64,000 nt of DNA from an uncultured Bacteroidales bacterium. GTDB taxonomy: Bacteria > Bacteroidota > Bacteroidia > Bacteroidales > Paludibacteraceae. Location of the stretch: positions 124,001-188,000 of the forward strand of contig UQNE01000001.1 of assembly GCA_900542355.1 (NCBI GenBank), read 5' to 3'. Below the pieces are notes generated by a model, which was not told the DNA's origin, did no database searches, and was given only the letters and a program-made list of their open reading frames with translations. Positions 19,241 to 28,008 of this stretch are shown in pieces. The stretch's first letter is position 1. Every line of letters starts with the position of its first letter. Made by a program: the position numbers and the translations under genes.

Positions 19241-19528
19241 TCAACTATTGCGCATCAACTCGATGGCTTTATCCACTTGCGCTATCATCTGCGTCAGCCG
19301 TTGATAAGCCTCCGTGCGAGTCTCTGCCGAACCTGCCAGACTATTCGCCAAGCGCAGTCGGTTACACTCGGTTTGCAACGCTTTCTGCTCCGCATGGCTC
19401 TCCATCAGGTCTTGGCTCAGTCCCTCCACTCTCGCCTGCAATGCAGCATTCTCCGCCTGCAACGCTTTGTAGCGCACAAGCAACTCTTGCAGGTTCTGCT
19501 CCAGACTGTCCAACGCCTCCAAGCCCAT
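19241..19528 (-). CDS. Short coiled-coil protein, ZapB-like in position and form
   Basis: Starting at the ATG 19528-19526 the product has 95 residues and is almost entirely one coiled coil (LEQNLQELLVRYKALQAENA and onward, heptad Leu/Ala). The longer in-frame extension upstream would overlap the DUF3078 gene and is not credible. Size, composition and adjacency to zapA suggest a functional analogue of ZapB, the coiled-coil partner of ZapA, but sequence similarity cannot be judged by eye. It is 13 nt downstream of the DUF3078 gene. Confidence 0.7.
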   Translation of the reverse strand: MGLEALDSLEQNLQELLVRYKALQAENAALQARVEGLSQDLMESHAEQKALQTECNRLRLANSLAGSAETRTEAYQRLTQMIAQVDKAIELMRNS

Positions 19529-19541
19529 CGCGACCACTTGC

Positions 19542-20729
19542 TTAGAACGAGTAACCGATACCGATACCCAGTATGCCCTTAAACTGCACACGCTCAGCCT
19601 TTCCGAGCGACGCACCGTCCTTGTCAAACTTCTCAATCATCACACCGTTGTAGTACTTCATCGAGGTAGTCAGCGACACCTGCAAGCACTTCAAGAACTG
19701 GTACGAGATAGCCACATCCCAGTCCACATCAAAGTTACCAAAGCGGCGGTTGTTGTCGCGGTAGCCCGCAAAAGTCATACCCGAGAAGTCCTTGCCCGTG
19801 CCTAAGTCGGCGTACATCTTGCCGTCTGCGTCAGTGTAAATCTTCGTTTTATCCCATGCATACGGAGTGTAAAGCCCCACGCTGGTCATAATCTTCAAGT
19901 CCTTGTAGGTGTAGTTAATAGACCCTTTCAGCGACAGACCCAACTCGCAACGGATGTTGTTCTTATAGTTCTTGCTTACTTCGCCCGTCTCCTCATCGGT
20001 CGTATAGTGCCATACCGCATACTTGTCCTTCAGCACATATTCTAAGCCCGACACTTCTTCGCCCTCTTTGATGGGGTACTCGTCCTTGTATTTCTCGTTC
20101 AAATGCTTGCTTACATAAGCCGTCGTCAGACGCCCGGCCACAGGCGACAAATACACCGAGAAGATGGCGTTCGGTTTCCAGTCAATACCGACCGATATAT
20201 CCGTATACGAGGGGGCTAAGAACTTCGAGATAATCGGGTCGAAGTCCGCTGTACCGTTGTAGTTACGACCGAGGTCAAACTGGCTCTGGAATCCGCCTAA
20301 GATAGTCAGATACCACGCTTTCTCAAACTCCCAACCGAACTTAGTCGCGAAATTGATACGGTCGCTCGACTTCTGAAACTTATCATAGTCTTGGTCAATC
20401 CACGACAGTCCGTACTCCAAATCCAAGTTCGTGTCCCACGCCATATTATTCTCGTGATAGAGCAGACGAAACTTGGTGGAAGCCACTGCATTAATGTTGT
20501 TATTACCACCGGCTGCCCAGTTCACCAATCCCGTCGCAGCAGCGTTCAAGCCCACTACGCCGGAGAACTTCCACGCCTTCTCGCCGGTATCTACTTTCTT
20601 CAAATCAGCAGCAGCCATCCGACAGGCCTTTGCCTGACTTTCCACGGTTGCTTTATTCACCTCCTGCGCCGAAACCACACTTGCGCACAGGATACTCAGA
20701 ACTGCTAAAGTAAAGAATTTCAGTTTCAT
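19542..20729 (-). CDS. DUF3078 family outer membrane-type protein
   Basis: The ATG at 20729-20727 gives 395 residues with a clean signal peptide (MKLKFFTLAVLSILCASVVS, then AQE); an upstream ATG adds 12 non-signal residues. The body is rich in alternating aromatic strands (WKFSGVVGLNAAATGLVNWA, FRLLYHENNMAWDTNLDLEY) and ends in an aromatic residue (GIGIGYSF), as in outer membrane beta-barrels. DUF3078 proteins are a Bacteroidota-specific family of unknown function. It is the first gene of the operon leading to zapA and rny and has a perfect promoter. Confidence 0.85.
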   Translation of the reverse strand: MKLKFFTLAVLSILCASVVSAQEVNKATVESQAKACRMAAADLKKVDTGEKAWKFSGVVGLNAAATGLVNWAAGGNNNINAVASTKFRLLYHENNMAWDTNLDLEYGLSWIDQDYDKFQKSSDRINFATKFGWEFEKAWYLTILGGFQSQFDLGRNYNGTADFDPIISKFLAPSYTDISVGIDWKPNAIFSVYLSPVAGRLTTAYVSKHLNEKYKDEYPIKEGEEVSGLEYVLKDKYAVWHYTTDEETGEVSKNYKNNIRCELGLSLKGSINYTYKDLKIMTSVGLYTPYAWDKTKIYTDADGKMYADLGTGKDFSGMTFAGYRDNNRRFGNFDVDWDVAISYQFLKCLQVSLTTSMKYYNGVMIEKFDKDGASLGKAERVQFKGILGIGIGYSF

Positions 20730-20879
20730 ATTCTTTCTTACTTCTGTTAAATCGTTATATATCAATTAGTTTTGTTATTATCTCGGTTTTGTTATTGTCA
20801 GCCCCACCATAGCAATCACTTTTGCTGTTTTCAATCCCACACGGGACACCGCTTATACGCAGCACCCGCAAATTGACTG

Positions 20880-20911
20880 CAAAAGTACAAAAAAAAAACG
20901 ACACCCACAAA
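20880..20911 (-). promoter_or_regulatory. Promoter of the DUF3078-zapA-rny operon
   Basis: Minus strand TTTG (20911-20908), 20 nt, TACTTTTG (20887-20880). The predicted start near 20873 leaves a leader of about 145 nt before the DUF3078 ATG. Confidence 0.78.
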
Positions 20912-21024
20912 TCTATTTGCTATCCTGCTTTCATTTTGTCTTTTTTCACCGCCTCACCCACCCTATTCCTACCTTCCCCGCCGACATATTGCTCAAACAC
21001 AAAGAGACTTACTTCGACAACAAT

Positions 21025-21115
21025 AAACACTCATTTAGTTTTTGGAAATAAATACAGCGACCGTATAGAATATGTTTTCGGGAAATGCTTGAAATGTGTT
21101 TTTTTTGGATTTTTG
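21025..21115 (+). repeat. Dispersed intergenic repeat R1, copy a
   Basis: The core AAACACTCATTTAGTTTTTG (21025-21044) is followed by GAAATA and a less conserved T-rich tail (TATAGAATATGTTTTCGG onward). The same arrangement occurs at 22090 and 62607. This is the most diverged of the three copies. Confidence 0.6.
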
Positions 21116-21190
21116 TGTAACAGAAGTACCAATGGATAGCAAAGCACGAAGTCACCGCCAACACGCAAAGCGTACCAATGCGAAGCGTCA

Positions 21191-21222
21191 TTTGCATATC
21201 TAAAAATAATTTCGTATCTTTG
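21191..21222 (+). promoter_or_regulatory. Promoter of the 171-aa protein gene
   Basis: TTTG (21191-21194), 20 nt, TATCTTTG (21215-21222) on the plus strand. The leader from about 21229 to the ATG at 21447 is roughly 220 nt long and contains repeat R3. Confidence 0.75.
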
Positions 21223-21310
21223 CACCCGATTTTTAACCTTTACAATCCTTACACACGGTGCCGTAGCCGTACTATACACCCCCTGTCGTGCAGCCGAATG
21301 TAAGCCGACC

Positions 21311-21420
21311 GTAGTATGTGATTAGTATGTGATTACTATGTGATTACTATGTTAGTCAGCCAACCCGATAATACCCTTGTAATACCCAAAGCGTAATCTT
21401 AGCGCAATCTTAATACAATT
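21311..21420 (+). repeat. Repeat R3, copy a: 11-bp tandem units plus conserved tail
   Basis: Three to four imperfect copies of an 11-bp unit (AGTATGTGATT) run from 21311 to about 21352. After them comes a tail containing CAACCCGATAATACCC. The same composite occurs at 62385-62480. It lies in the untranslated leader of the 171-aa gene. Confidence 0.65.
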
Positions 21421-21446
21421 AAACAACTATAAAATTATAAAACAAT

Positions 21447-21962
21447 ATGGCAACTGTGATTTTAGAGCACCCGATCCGTGAAATCCATGGCTCACTTACC
21501 CCAAAGGGCATCATCAACCGTCAAAAGAAATACCACGACGACCGTGGTCGCGTTATCCACGATGGCATACAAGAAGGGTATGCAGTGCAACACCCGCGCG
21601 ACTACAAGAAGGATCCGCCCAAGGGTGCCGAACTGGCAAACATCAACCGTTTCCGCCAAGCATGCCTCATCACCAAAGAGATTCTCGATGCCGAGAAACC
21701 CGAGCAGACGCCCGTCGTAGCCGTATATCCGCCACAACCCCGGTACCTCACCAAGTCCCAAGCCCAAGCCCTCCTTGCCGACTTCCGCCGACGCTACGAC
21801 GCACAAATCCCGGGCAAACGAGGTACACACCCCGACCCAAAAGCACCTATCGACAAACATACCTTCGCACCCAAACGCTTTTTCCGTTTAGACAATTTCA
21901 TACGCTCATTGGTCTATCAAGCCCTCAGAAACAACCCTAACGACCTCCCTGCACAAGCATAG
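21447..21962 (+). CDS. Conserved-looking hypothetical protein, 171 residues
   Basis: A soluble, basic protein without signal peptide or membrane segment. The N-terminal half (MATVILEHPIREIHGSLTPK, then INRQKKYHDDRGRVIHDG) looks like a compact domain rich in Arg, His and Lys; the middle is Pro-rich (QTPVVAVYPPQPRYL); the C-terminal part (KRFFRLDNFIRSLVYQALRN) is helical and aromatic-basic. The charge pattern would suit nucleic acid binding, but this is speculation. I do not recognise a family. It is monocistronic, with its own promoter and an unusually long repeat-bearing leader. Confidence 0.75.
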   Translation: MATVILEHPIREIHGSLTPKGIINRQKKYHDDRGRVIHDGIQEGYAVQHPRDYKKDPPKGAELANINRFRQACLITKEILDAEKPEQTPVVAVYPPQPRYLTKSQAQALLADFRRRYDAQIPGKRGTHPDPKAPIDKHTFAPKRFFRLDNFIRSLVYQALRNNPNDLPAQA

Positions 21963-22089
21963 ACCTCCCCCACACAAGCATAGAACACCCGCACAAGCAA
22001 AAAGCACCCACGCCTGCCCCATTCGAAAAAAGAGGAGGGTTTGGGAAGGTCTGCATAGCATTTTATATGGCATGCATAGAGCCCTTGTA

Positions 22090-22186
22090 CAATGCAAACA
22101 CTAATTTAGTTTTTGAAAATTAGCAACCATATAGTAGATGTCTTTGTAGGATTTTTGAATGCATTATTGGGAGTTTTTGTATAGAG
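22090..22186 (+). repeat. Dispersed intergenic repeat R1, copy b
   Basis: The core AAACACTAATTTAGTTTTTG starts at 22096. It is preceded by a GTACAA word and followed by AAAATTA and a T-rich tail (TAGTAGATGTCTTTGTAGG, then ATTATTGGGAGTTTTTG). It closely parallels copy c at 62607-62698. Confidence 0.7.
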
Positions 22187-22204
22187 AGAAGTATGGAAGC
22201 AATA

Positions 22205-22262
22205 TGCATAATTACATGTTTAATTACATGATAATTAGTATGTTTAATCGTTAACGGAGGAC
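22205..22262 (+). repeat. Dispersed intergenic repeat R2, copy a
   Basis: TTAATTACATG-type words are followed by TTAATCGTTAACGGAGGA (22244-22261). Related sequence occurs at 29500-29582 and 62531-62556. Confidence 0.6.
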
Positions 22263-22393
22263 ACCCCAACCCGCGAAGTGTTCCCGCTCCGCTTTATGCC
22301 ATAAAGCGGCTTTCCTTATGCCCTCCGCACTTCCTCCAACAAAAAATCCACAAAAAAACACACTATATATACATATATCCCAAAAAAAAGCCG

Positions 22394-22401
22394 TATCTTT
22401 G
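22394..22401 (+). promoter_or_regulatory. -7 element of the 1191-aa protein gene
   Basis: TATCTTTG lies 37 nt upstream of the ATG. No clear TTTG is found 20 nt further upstream (the region is ATATAT-rich), so the promoter is incomplete or activator-dependent. Confidence 0.5.
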
Positions 22402-22438
22402 TAGCCTAAAATAAACTCGAATTTAATACACTGCAAAT

Positions 22439-25400
22439 ATGAAAAACAACAGATTCTTTCTCTTGTTACTTTTCGTAGTCTTTGGAACACTTGTAGCGTC
22501 TGCCGATACCTACAAATATGATTTCACAGACACCAACTCGCTAAATACAGATTGGCAAGTGGATAGTCCCGATGGAACCACTTGCTCCATTGCTTCTGTA
22601 AACAACTCTGTCAAAGCAAAAGATGGTGATTTCTTGGCTTGCGCTTTCCCTAAAAGCAAGAAAACATTAGTGGTTACCTCAAAAGCCACCTACTCAAACA
22701 TATCCAATTTGTCTATGGATATTTGCGCAAGCGACAATAGCAAGCCCACTTTTACAATCAACATCGTGGATGATGCAGGAAATGTGCTTGTCAACCTACT
22801 AAAAGACGGAGGAGCAAAAGCCAGTTTCAATACCGGAGGTACCAACAAATGGGGTATATTCAACAAGGCAGTGAGTCCCACTGCTACAGGACATATCCAA
22901 ATCTCGATGATCTCTTCCTCTTCGGGAAAATATGTAGGTATCGACAATATCGAAATAACCTACACAGGCGGTACCACCCCTCCTGCCCTCAAGTCCTCCG
23001 ATGCTACGCTCAAAGACCTGCAAGTAGATGGCACTACCGTCAGCGGTTTCAACTCCGCCACACACGCCTACAGAGTTCTGCTCCCTGCGTCTTACACCGG
23101 TATGCCCGTTGTCAGTGCCACAGCCAACGATGCCAAAGCCACCGTTGCTGTTACGCAAGCCACTGCCATCCCCGGAACAGCCTCCGTCCTCGTTACGGCC
23201 GAAGACGCTACTACCCTCACCTACACCATCGCTTTCACCCGCGCCGAGGAGAACACACCTTCTATCACCTCATTCACGGTTGCAGGTGTGCAAGCCACTA
23301 TCAATCAGACCGATAAGACAATCACCGCTACCCTTCCGCTCGGTACATCGCTCACAGCCCTTACCCCCACTGTCGCAGGCGAGAACATCGCTTCCTACAC
23401 CCCGCAGGGCGCACAAGATTTCTCCGCACCCGTGCAATATACCGTTCTCTCCGCTGCGGGCAAGAGCGTAACCTATACCGTTACACTCAGCGTGGAGCAA
23501 CCTAAGTCCTCAGATGCAACCCTCGCCGGCCTCACTGTCGGCGGCAAGTCGGTTACCCTCCAAAGCGGTATCCTTACCTACACCGTCGATGCCGAAGCAG
23601 GCGGTGCAGTGCCACAGGTATCGGCTACGCCCCACGATAGCAAAGCCAAAGTGGTTATCACGCAAGCCTCTTCGCTTACCGACAAAGCCACCATCGTCGT
23701 TACCGCCGAGGATGGTACAACCCTCACTTATACAATCACCTTCAATGTCAAAGTACCTTCTTCCGACCTCACTATCCACACCCCGGGTATCTTCGAGGCA
23801 GAGAAGATAGCAGGCGGATACGGCGGCACACTCACCCCGCTCAACGGCCGCGAGTATGAGGTGTACTATGCAGGAAGAGATGCTGATGACAACGCCACTA
23901 TCGGTGTTACGGGTACCGACCGTGTAGCCGGTATTACCAAGAACGAAACCACCGCTGCTTGCGAAGCCGCTGACGGCTGGTTCAAAGGCACTATCGAATC
24001 GGTCGGTTCGGCAACCGTTACCGCCACCGAAGAGTTTACCAAAGGAACATCGGGGCGTGAACACCGTATGAACAACGGACACTCCTACACCTTTCACATC
24101 AGCGGATACGACCAATTCTCTATCCTCGCTAAGGATAAGAAACAAGATACCAAAGGCACAAAACCTACTGATAACCAATACTTTGAGGTCTATATCGATG
24201 GTGTCCTTCAACCGCTGCAATTCAACAAAGACTCCTACACTATCCGCCGCTACGACATCACCACAGGCGAGCATGTCATCTCCGTCAAAGCCATCAACGG
24301 ACAGAGCCGTTTTGTAGGTTTCTCCCTCCGTGTAGCTGACGAACCGCGTGTCAGTTGGTTGCGCGGCAACGACTCCACCCAATCTATTCTCCAGACACGC
24401 AGCATAGCCCCCGTTACCTACTACACCAAGTACAACGCCAAAGGGCGCACCGCACTCGAGTGGCAAGGCGCACAAGCCACGGGTATCACCCTCACCAACA
24501 TCGCCTCCGATGGTATAGGCGACACGCTCCGCCTCGAAGGTACAGCCAACTGCCCCGTCGGCACCTATATATATAAGGTAGTGGCATACAACCAAAGCGG
24601 GGTCGTTACCAACTCGCTCACTGGTCAACTCTCTATCACCTCCAAGATAGAGGCTACCTCCGATACTATCCAAGACGGATTCACCAACGAAGCCATTGAT
24701 GGCTTCACTTTCCGCTACTACGCCCTCAGCCCCGCCGACATCATACTCACTTGGACGCAAACTACCCCCGCCGGTATCACAGGGCAAGGCAACAACGGCA
24801 CCTACACCATCAGCGGTACGCCTACGCAACCCGGTGTCTATCCCTTTACGGTTACCGTGCTCGGTGGTAACTCCGTGTCGGGTAAACTTACGGTTACTAC
24901 CTTCGACCCGGGCAACGACCCTATCCTCTATCTCTACAAGAACACCGGTGCTTATGAGAAAGACGGAGTCTATCTCTACCTCAAGAGCCAAGGCAAGAAC
25001 CTCGTGCCGCGCAAAGCACAAGACGCTCTCCGCGACAAAGCGCAGTACGACAAATATACTTGGGTCATCATCTCCGAAGATGTCGATGCCAACAACGCTG
25101 AGATCATGGCACTCGCACGCGGCAACCAAATCAGCATGCCCGTGCTCAATATGAAGTCCTTCTCCTATTCCGAGAGCCGACTCGACTGGGGCGACCCCGA
25201 CAACGGCAGCCTCAACAACCGCTCCGTGCGTGTCGTACAAGCCGCACACCCTATCATCAAAGCCATCGGTAAGAAACAAGGCGACGAGATACAAGTGCTC
25301 GATACCGTCATCGGCAAAGGCCTCATGCCTGCCGCCGTCGATTACCAAGGTACGCTCTGCCTCGCTACGGCTACCACACGCGGAGAGACCTACACGGGCG

Positions 25401-26014
25401 ACGGACACGAGGAGACTTTCCTCCACGAGGTGCCCGCTACGCTGCGCAACGGAAAGAAATACATCTCTTTCCCGCTCGCTATCCAAAGTAGTCAACGCCT
25501 CACCGCCGAAGGCAAACGCCTGCTCGATGCTTGTATCAACTATCTGCTCGGTACGACCACCACTATCGCTCTGCCCGAACTGAGAATCACTTCCTTCGCA
25601 GTTGATGGCAATGCTGCCACTATCTACCAAGACCAAGATAGCATCAACCTCGTCATGCCCGAGGGAACCGACCTTACCGCACTTGTTCCTGAGATTAAGG
25701 TGTCCGACCCCACTACGCACATCCTCTGCAAGTCCGCACTCGAAGATGGCAGCGTCGATTTTAGCAATAGCAACCTCAAAGCCGTCATCTACACCGTCAG
25801 CGACTACATCAATGTGCGCCACTATGTGGTTACCATCACCGCTATCCAACCGATGGCTATCGATGGGGTCTATCAGTCGGGCGAATGGGTGAATATCTAC
25901 GACATCCAAGGCCGTAAGATTGCTACCACCAACGAGAACATCTATTCTCTTGCTCTCCCCCGCGGTATCTACCTCGTGCAGACCACACACGGCACTCTCA
26001 AAATAATGAAATAA
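22439..26014 (+). CDS. Large secreted modular protein with type IX-like sorting tail
   Basis: 1191 residues. A signal peptide (about 1-22) is followed by a jelly-roll-like region to about 180. Two repeated bacterial cadherin-like sandwiches follow (SSDATLKDLQVDGTTV near 186 and SSDATLAGLTVGGKSV near 357), with a DUF5018-like module between them (TSFTVAGVQATINQTDKTI near 276) and a second copy near 1050 (TSFAVDGNAATIYQDQDSI). From about 445, HTPGIFEAEKIAGGYGG resembles the start of a carbohydrate-binding module of the CBM6/35 fold. Ig-like repeats follow, then a region around 823-1040 starting DPILYLYKNTG that I do not recognise. The C-terminus (NIYDIQGRKIATTNE to GTLKIMK) resembles a type A type IX secretion signal. 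No catalytic domain is evident; adhesion or glycan binding at the surface is inferred. Confidence 0.85.
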   Translation: MKNNRFFLLLLFVVFGTLVASADTYKYDFTDTNSLNTDWQVDSPDGTTCSIASVNNSVKAKDGDFLACAFPKSKKTLVVTSKATYSNISNLSMDICASDNSKPTFTINIVDDAGNVLVNLLKDGGAKASFNTGGTNKWGIFNKAVSPTATGHIQISMISSSSGKYVGIDNIEITYTGGTTPPALKSSDATLKDLQVDGTTVSGFNSATHAYRVLLPASYTGMPVVSATANDAKATVAVTQATAIPGTASVLVTAEDATTLTYTIAFTRAEENTPSITSFTVAGVQATINQTDKTITATLPLGTSLTALTPTVAGENIASYTPQGAQDFSAPVQYTVLSAAGKSVTYTVTLSVEQPKSSDATLAGLTVGGKSVTLQSGILTYTVDAEAGGAVPQVSATPHDSKAKVVITQASSLTDKATIVVTAEDGTTLTYTITFNVKVPSSDLTIHTPGIFEAEKIAGGYGGTLTPLNGREYEVYYAGRDADDNATIGVTGTDRVAGITKNETTAACEAADGWFKGTIESVGSATVTATEEFTKGTSGREHRMNNGHSYTFHISGYDQFSILAKDKKQDTKGTKPTDNQYFEVYIDGVLQPLQFNKDSYTIRRYDITTGEHVISVKAINGQSRFVGFSLRVADEPRVSWLRGNDSTQSILQTRSIAPVTYYTKYNAKGRTALEWQGAQATGITLTNIASDGIGDTLRLEGTANCPVGTYIYKVVAYNQSGVVTNSLTGQLSITSKIEATSDTIQDGFTNEAIDGFTFRYYALSPADIILTWTQTTPAGITGQGNNGTYTISGTPTQPGVYPFTVTVLGGNSVSGKLTVTTFDPGNDPILYLYKNTGAYEKDGVYLYLKSQGKNLVPRKAQDALRDKAQYDKYTWVIISEDVDANNAEIMALARGNQISMPVLNMKSFSYSESRLDWGDPDNGSLNNRSVRVVQAAHPIIKAIGKKQGDEIQVLDTVIGKGLMPAAVDYQGTLCLATATTRGETYTGDGHEETFLHEVPATLRNGKKYISFPLAIQSSQRLTAEGKRLLDACINYLLGTTTTIALPELRITSFAVDGNAATIYQDQDSINLVMPEGTDLTALVPEIKVSDPTTHILCKSALEDGSVDFSNSNLKAVIYTVSDYINVRHYVVTITAIQPMAIDGVYQSGEWVNIYDIQGRKIATTNENIYSLALPRGIYLVQTTHGTLKIMK

Positions 26015-26138
26015 CCACCACCGCCCCTTCGGCAATATCTGCTTCTGCGGACTGCTTGGCACCTGCCCGGCAGTCCGCTTTCTATTACTACCCCAATTAC
26101 GGAATAGCGTACCTGCATTACCTATTTTGTGTAGTGTA

Positions 26139-26170
26139 TTTGGGCAAAACAAAAATTATTCGTATCTTCG
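26139..26170 (+). promoter_or_regulatory. Promoter of the AraC-type regulator gene
   Basis: TTTG (26139-26142), 20 nt, TATCTTCG (26163-26170), one mismatch to TAnnTTTG, 22 nt upstream of the ATG at 26193. This placement supports the later ATG over the upstream one at 26127. Confidence 0.6.
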
Positions 26171-26192
26171 CGCCACAAAACAATCAACCATC

Positions 26193-27086
26193 ATGGACGA
26201 GATACAACACATCGAAACCATCACCGAGTACAACGACCTCAACGGCTTCAAGACTATGCACCCACAAGTGGCGTATGTCGAGTTCCACAACTCGCCATTG
26301 CGTATCATCGGCAAGCACACCTACGGTTTCTACACACTCTTTCTCAAAGAGACCAAAGGTTGCGTACTCAACTACGGGCAAACCCAATACGACTTCGATT
26401 GCGAAACGGTCGTCAGTATGGCACCCAAGCAATTGCTCGAAAGCCGCCCCATGCCCGGCGTACCCAAACACGCTATCGGTGTTCTCTTCCACCCCGATTT
26501 CCTCCACGGTACCCCGCTCGCCAAGAAGATGAAAGAGTACTCCTTCTTCTCCTATGCCAGCAACGAGGCACTACACCTCTCCGAGGACGAGGTGCAAGTC
26601 GTTCACAACTGTATGCATATCATCGATGTCGAACTCCAACACCCTATCGATAGGCACTCGCGCGGACTGATTATCACCAATCTTAAACTCTTGCTCGACT
26701 ACTGCATGCGTTTCTACGAGCGGCAGTTCGTTACCCGACAAGACCTCAATATCTCAGCCCTTGCATGCTTCAACGAGTTGCTCGACGATTATATCTTCTC
26801 CGGCAAAACGGCTACCGAAGGTGTCCCTACCGTCAAGTACTTTGCCGACCAAGTGTACCTCTCGCCCAACTACTTCGGCGACATGGTCAAAGCCGAGACA
26901 GGTAAGACCGCACAAGAGCATATCGCACTACACCTCTTTGAGTATGCCAAACGGCAACTGCGCCGCCCCGATCTGACCATCAAGCAAGTGGCACTACAAA
27001 CAGGCTTTCAGCACCCGCAACACTTCATGCGCTTCTTCAAACGCCACGCCGGCATCACCCCCACCGAGTTCCGCAAAGCCAACTAA
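26193..27086 (+). CDS. AraC family transcriptional regulator
   Basis: 297 residues from the ATG at 26193 (MDEIQHIETITEYNDLNGFK). The N-terminal 180 residues form a sensor domain beginning with a cupin-like part (LRIIGKHTYGFYTLFLKE). The C-terminal 100 residues carry the double helix-turn-helix: VKYFADQVYLSPNYFGDMVK, then IKQVALQTGFQHPQHFMRFF and KRHAGITPTEFRK. The next gene, an exported flavodoxin, lies 92 nt downstream on the same strand and is a probable target or co-regulated partner, as in many AraC-flavodoxin pairs. Confidence 0.9.
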   Translation: MDEIQHIETITEYNDLNGFKTMHPQVAYVEFHNSPLRIIGKHTYGFYTLFLKETKGCVLNYGQTQYDFDCETVVSMAPKQLLESRPMPGVPKHAIGVLFHPDFLHGTPLAKKMKEYSFFSYASNEALHLSEDEVQVVHNCMHIIDVELQHPIDRHSRGLIITNLKLLLDYCMRFYERQFVTRQDLNISALACFNELLDDYIFSGKTATEGVPTVKYFADQVYLSPNYFGDMVKAETGKTAQEHIALHLFEYAKRQLRRPDLTIKQVALQTGFQHPQHFMRFFKRHAGITPTEFRKAN

Positions 27087-27178
27087 AAGACACCTATATC
27101 TAGAATATCTAGAGAATATAGAGCATATAGAATATCTAGCCCCCCTAGTAATATCTATAAAAAAACTCTCTATATATT

Positions 27179-27703
27179 ATGAAACGATTTATTTTATCAA
27201 TTCTTACCATTATGGCTATTTCTACTACGAATGCAGCCGACAAAGTGCTGGTTGCATATTTCTCTGCTACAGGCACCACCAAAGCGGTAGCCGAGCAGAT
27301 TGCGCTCGCCACAGGCGGCGAACTCATGGCTATCGAGCCGGTACAACCCTACACTGATGCCGACCTTAACTGGCGTAATAAGCAGTCCCGCAGTACCATC
27401 GAGATGCAAGATGAGAACGCGCGTCCTGCTATCAAGAAGACCAAAGACAACCTCGATGCCTATTCTGTAGTCTATGTCGGCTTCCCCATATGGTGGTATG
27501 TCGCTCCGCGTATCATCAACACCTTCCACGAGACCTACGATCTCTCGGGTAAGACCATCATCCCGTTTGCAACCTCGGGCGGTAGCGGCATAGCCGGCTG
27601 CGTGGCTCCACTGCGCAAAGCCTATCCCAACTTGCACTTCGAGGACGGCAAACTCCTCAACTACCCCTCCTACGAGGAGATTCAAGCGTGGGTAAAACGC
27701 TAA
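27179..27703 (+). CDS. Exported flavodoxin-like protein
   Basis: 174 residues. A signal peptide (MKRFILSILTIMAISTTNAA) precedes a short flavodoxin fold: the FMN phosphate loop YFSATGTTKAVAEQIA at about residues 28-43, GFPIWWYVAPRIINTF around 101, and the third FMN loop near FATSGGSGIAG. Such proteins are flavodoxin-type quinone or disulfide reductases; the partner is unknown. Export of an FMN protein implies a periplasmic redox role. A hairpin at 27829-27875 could end its transcript. Confidence 0.87.
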   Translation: MKRFILSILTIMAISTTNAADKVLVAYFSATGTTKAVAEQIALATGGELMAIEPVQPYTDADLNWRNKQSRSTIEMQDENARPAIKKTKDNLDAYSVVYVGFPIWWYVAPRIINTFHETYDLSGKTIIPFATSGGSGIAGCVAPLRKAYPNLHFEDGKLLNYPSYEEIQAWVKR

Positions 27704-27816
27704 TCCATTACATATTCTCTCTATCCTTCGGACTATCATTGATAATCCTGTCGGCAAGAGTGAACCTACATACACAATCCCCATTTATTAGGACGGTCTT
27801 TCACTGCAAGTAGGGA

Positions 27817-27847
27817 TTGTATCAGTGGCAAAAACAGCGTACCTTTG
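27817..27847 (+). promoter_or_regulatory. Promoter of the disrupted secreted-protein gene, embedded in a hairpin
   Basis: TTG (27817-27819), 20 nt, TACCTTTG (27840-27847). The -7 element lies inside the left part of an inverted repeat: GCAAAAAC-A-GCGTACC near 27828-27844 pairs with GGGTACGC-C-GTTTTTGC near 27861-27877. The same DNA may act as a terminator for flavodoxin mRNA and as a start point for the next gene. Confidence 0.6.
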
Positions 27848-28008
27848 TACTATCAAACAAGGGTACGCCGTTTTTGCTTTATAGGTATGCCGAACGCCGT
27901 TTCTCGAAAAGAGCGGCATACCACAGCAGGCAAAATCGCGCCACAAGTACCCGACACAACAATTTAAGAAGAAACACGATTTATTAACAATTTATCCAAA
28001 CATAGTCT

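Larger units (their letters stand above)
21963..22393. other. Intergenic stretch holding repeats R1 and R2
   Basis: After the 171-aa gene there is a run of CACAAGCA words (21950-22005) that continues the gene's own Pro/Ala codons past the stop. It is followed by repeat R1 copy b and repeat R2 copy a. No further gene is supported. Confidence 0.5.

Noticed and set aside
21311..21352. Tandem 11-bp repeats considered as a CRISPR array
   Set aside because: Units are too short and directly adjacent, with no spacers and no cas genes nearby.
23510..26152. 880-codon open frame on the minus strand opposite the large secreted protein
   Set aside because: The plus-strand product has a signal peptide, recognisable modules and a sorting tail. 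The antisense frame has none and arises from codon bias.
26127..26192. Upstream ATG for the AraC regulator
   Set aside because: It precedes the promoter elements at 26139-26170; the ATG at 26193 fits better.
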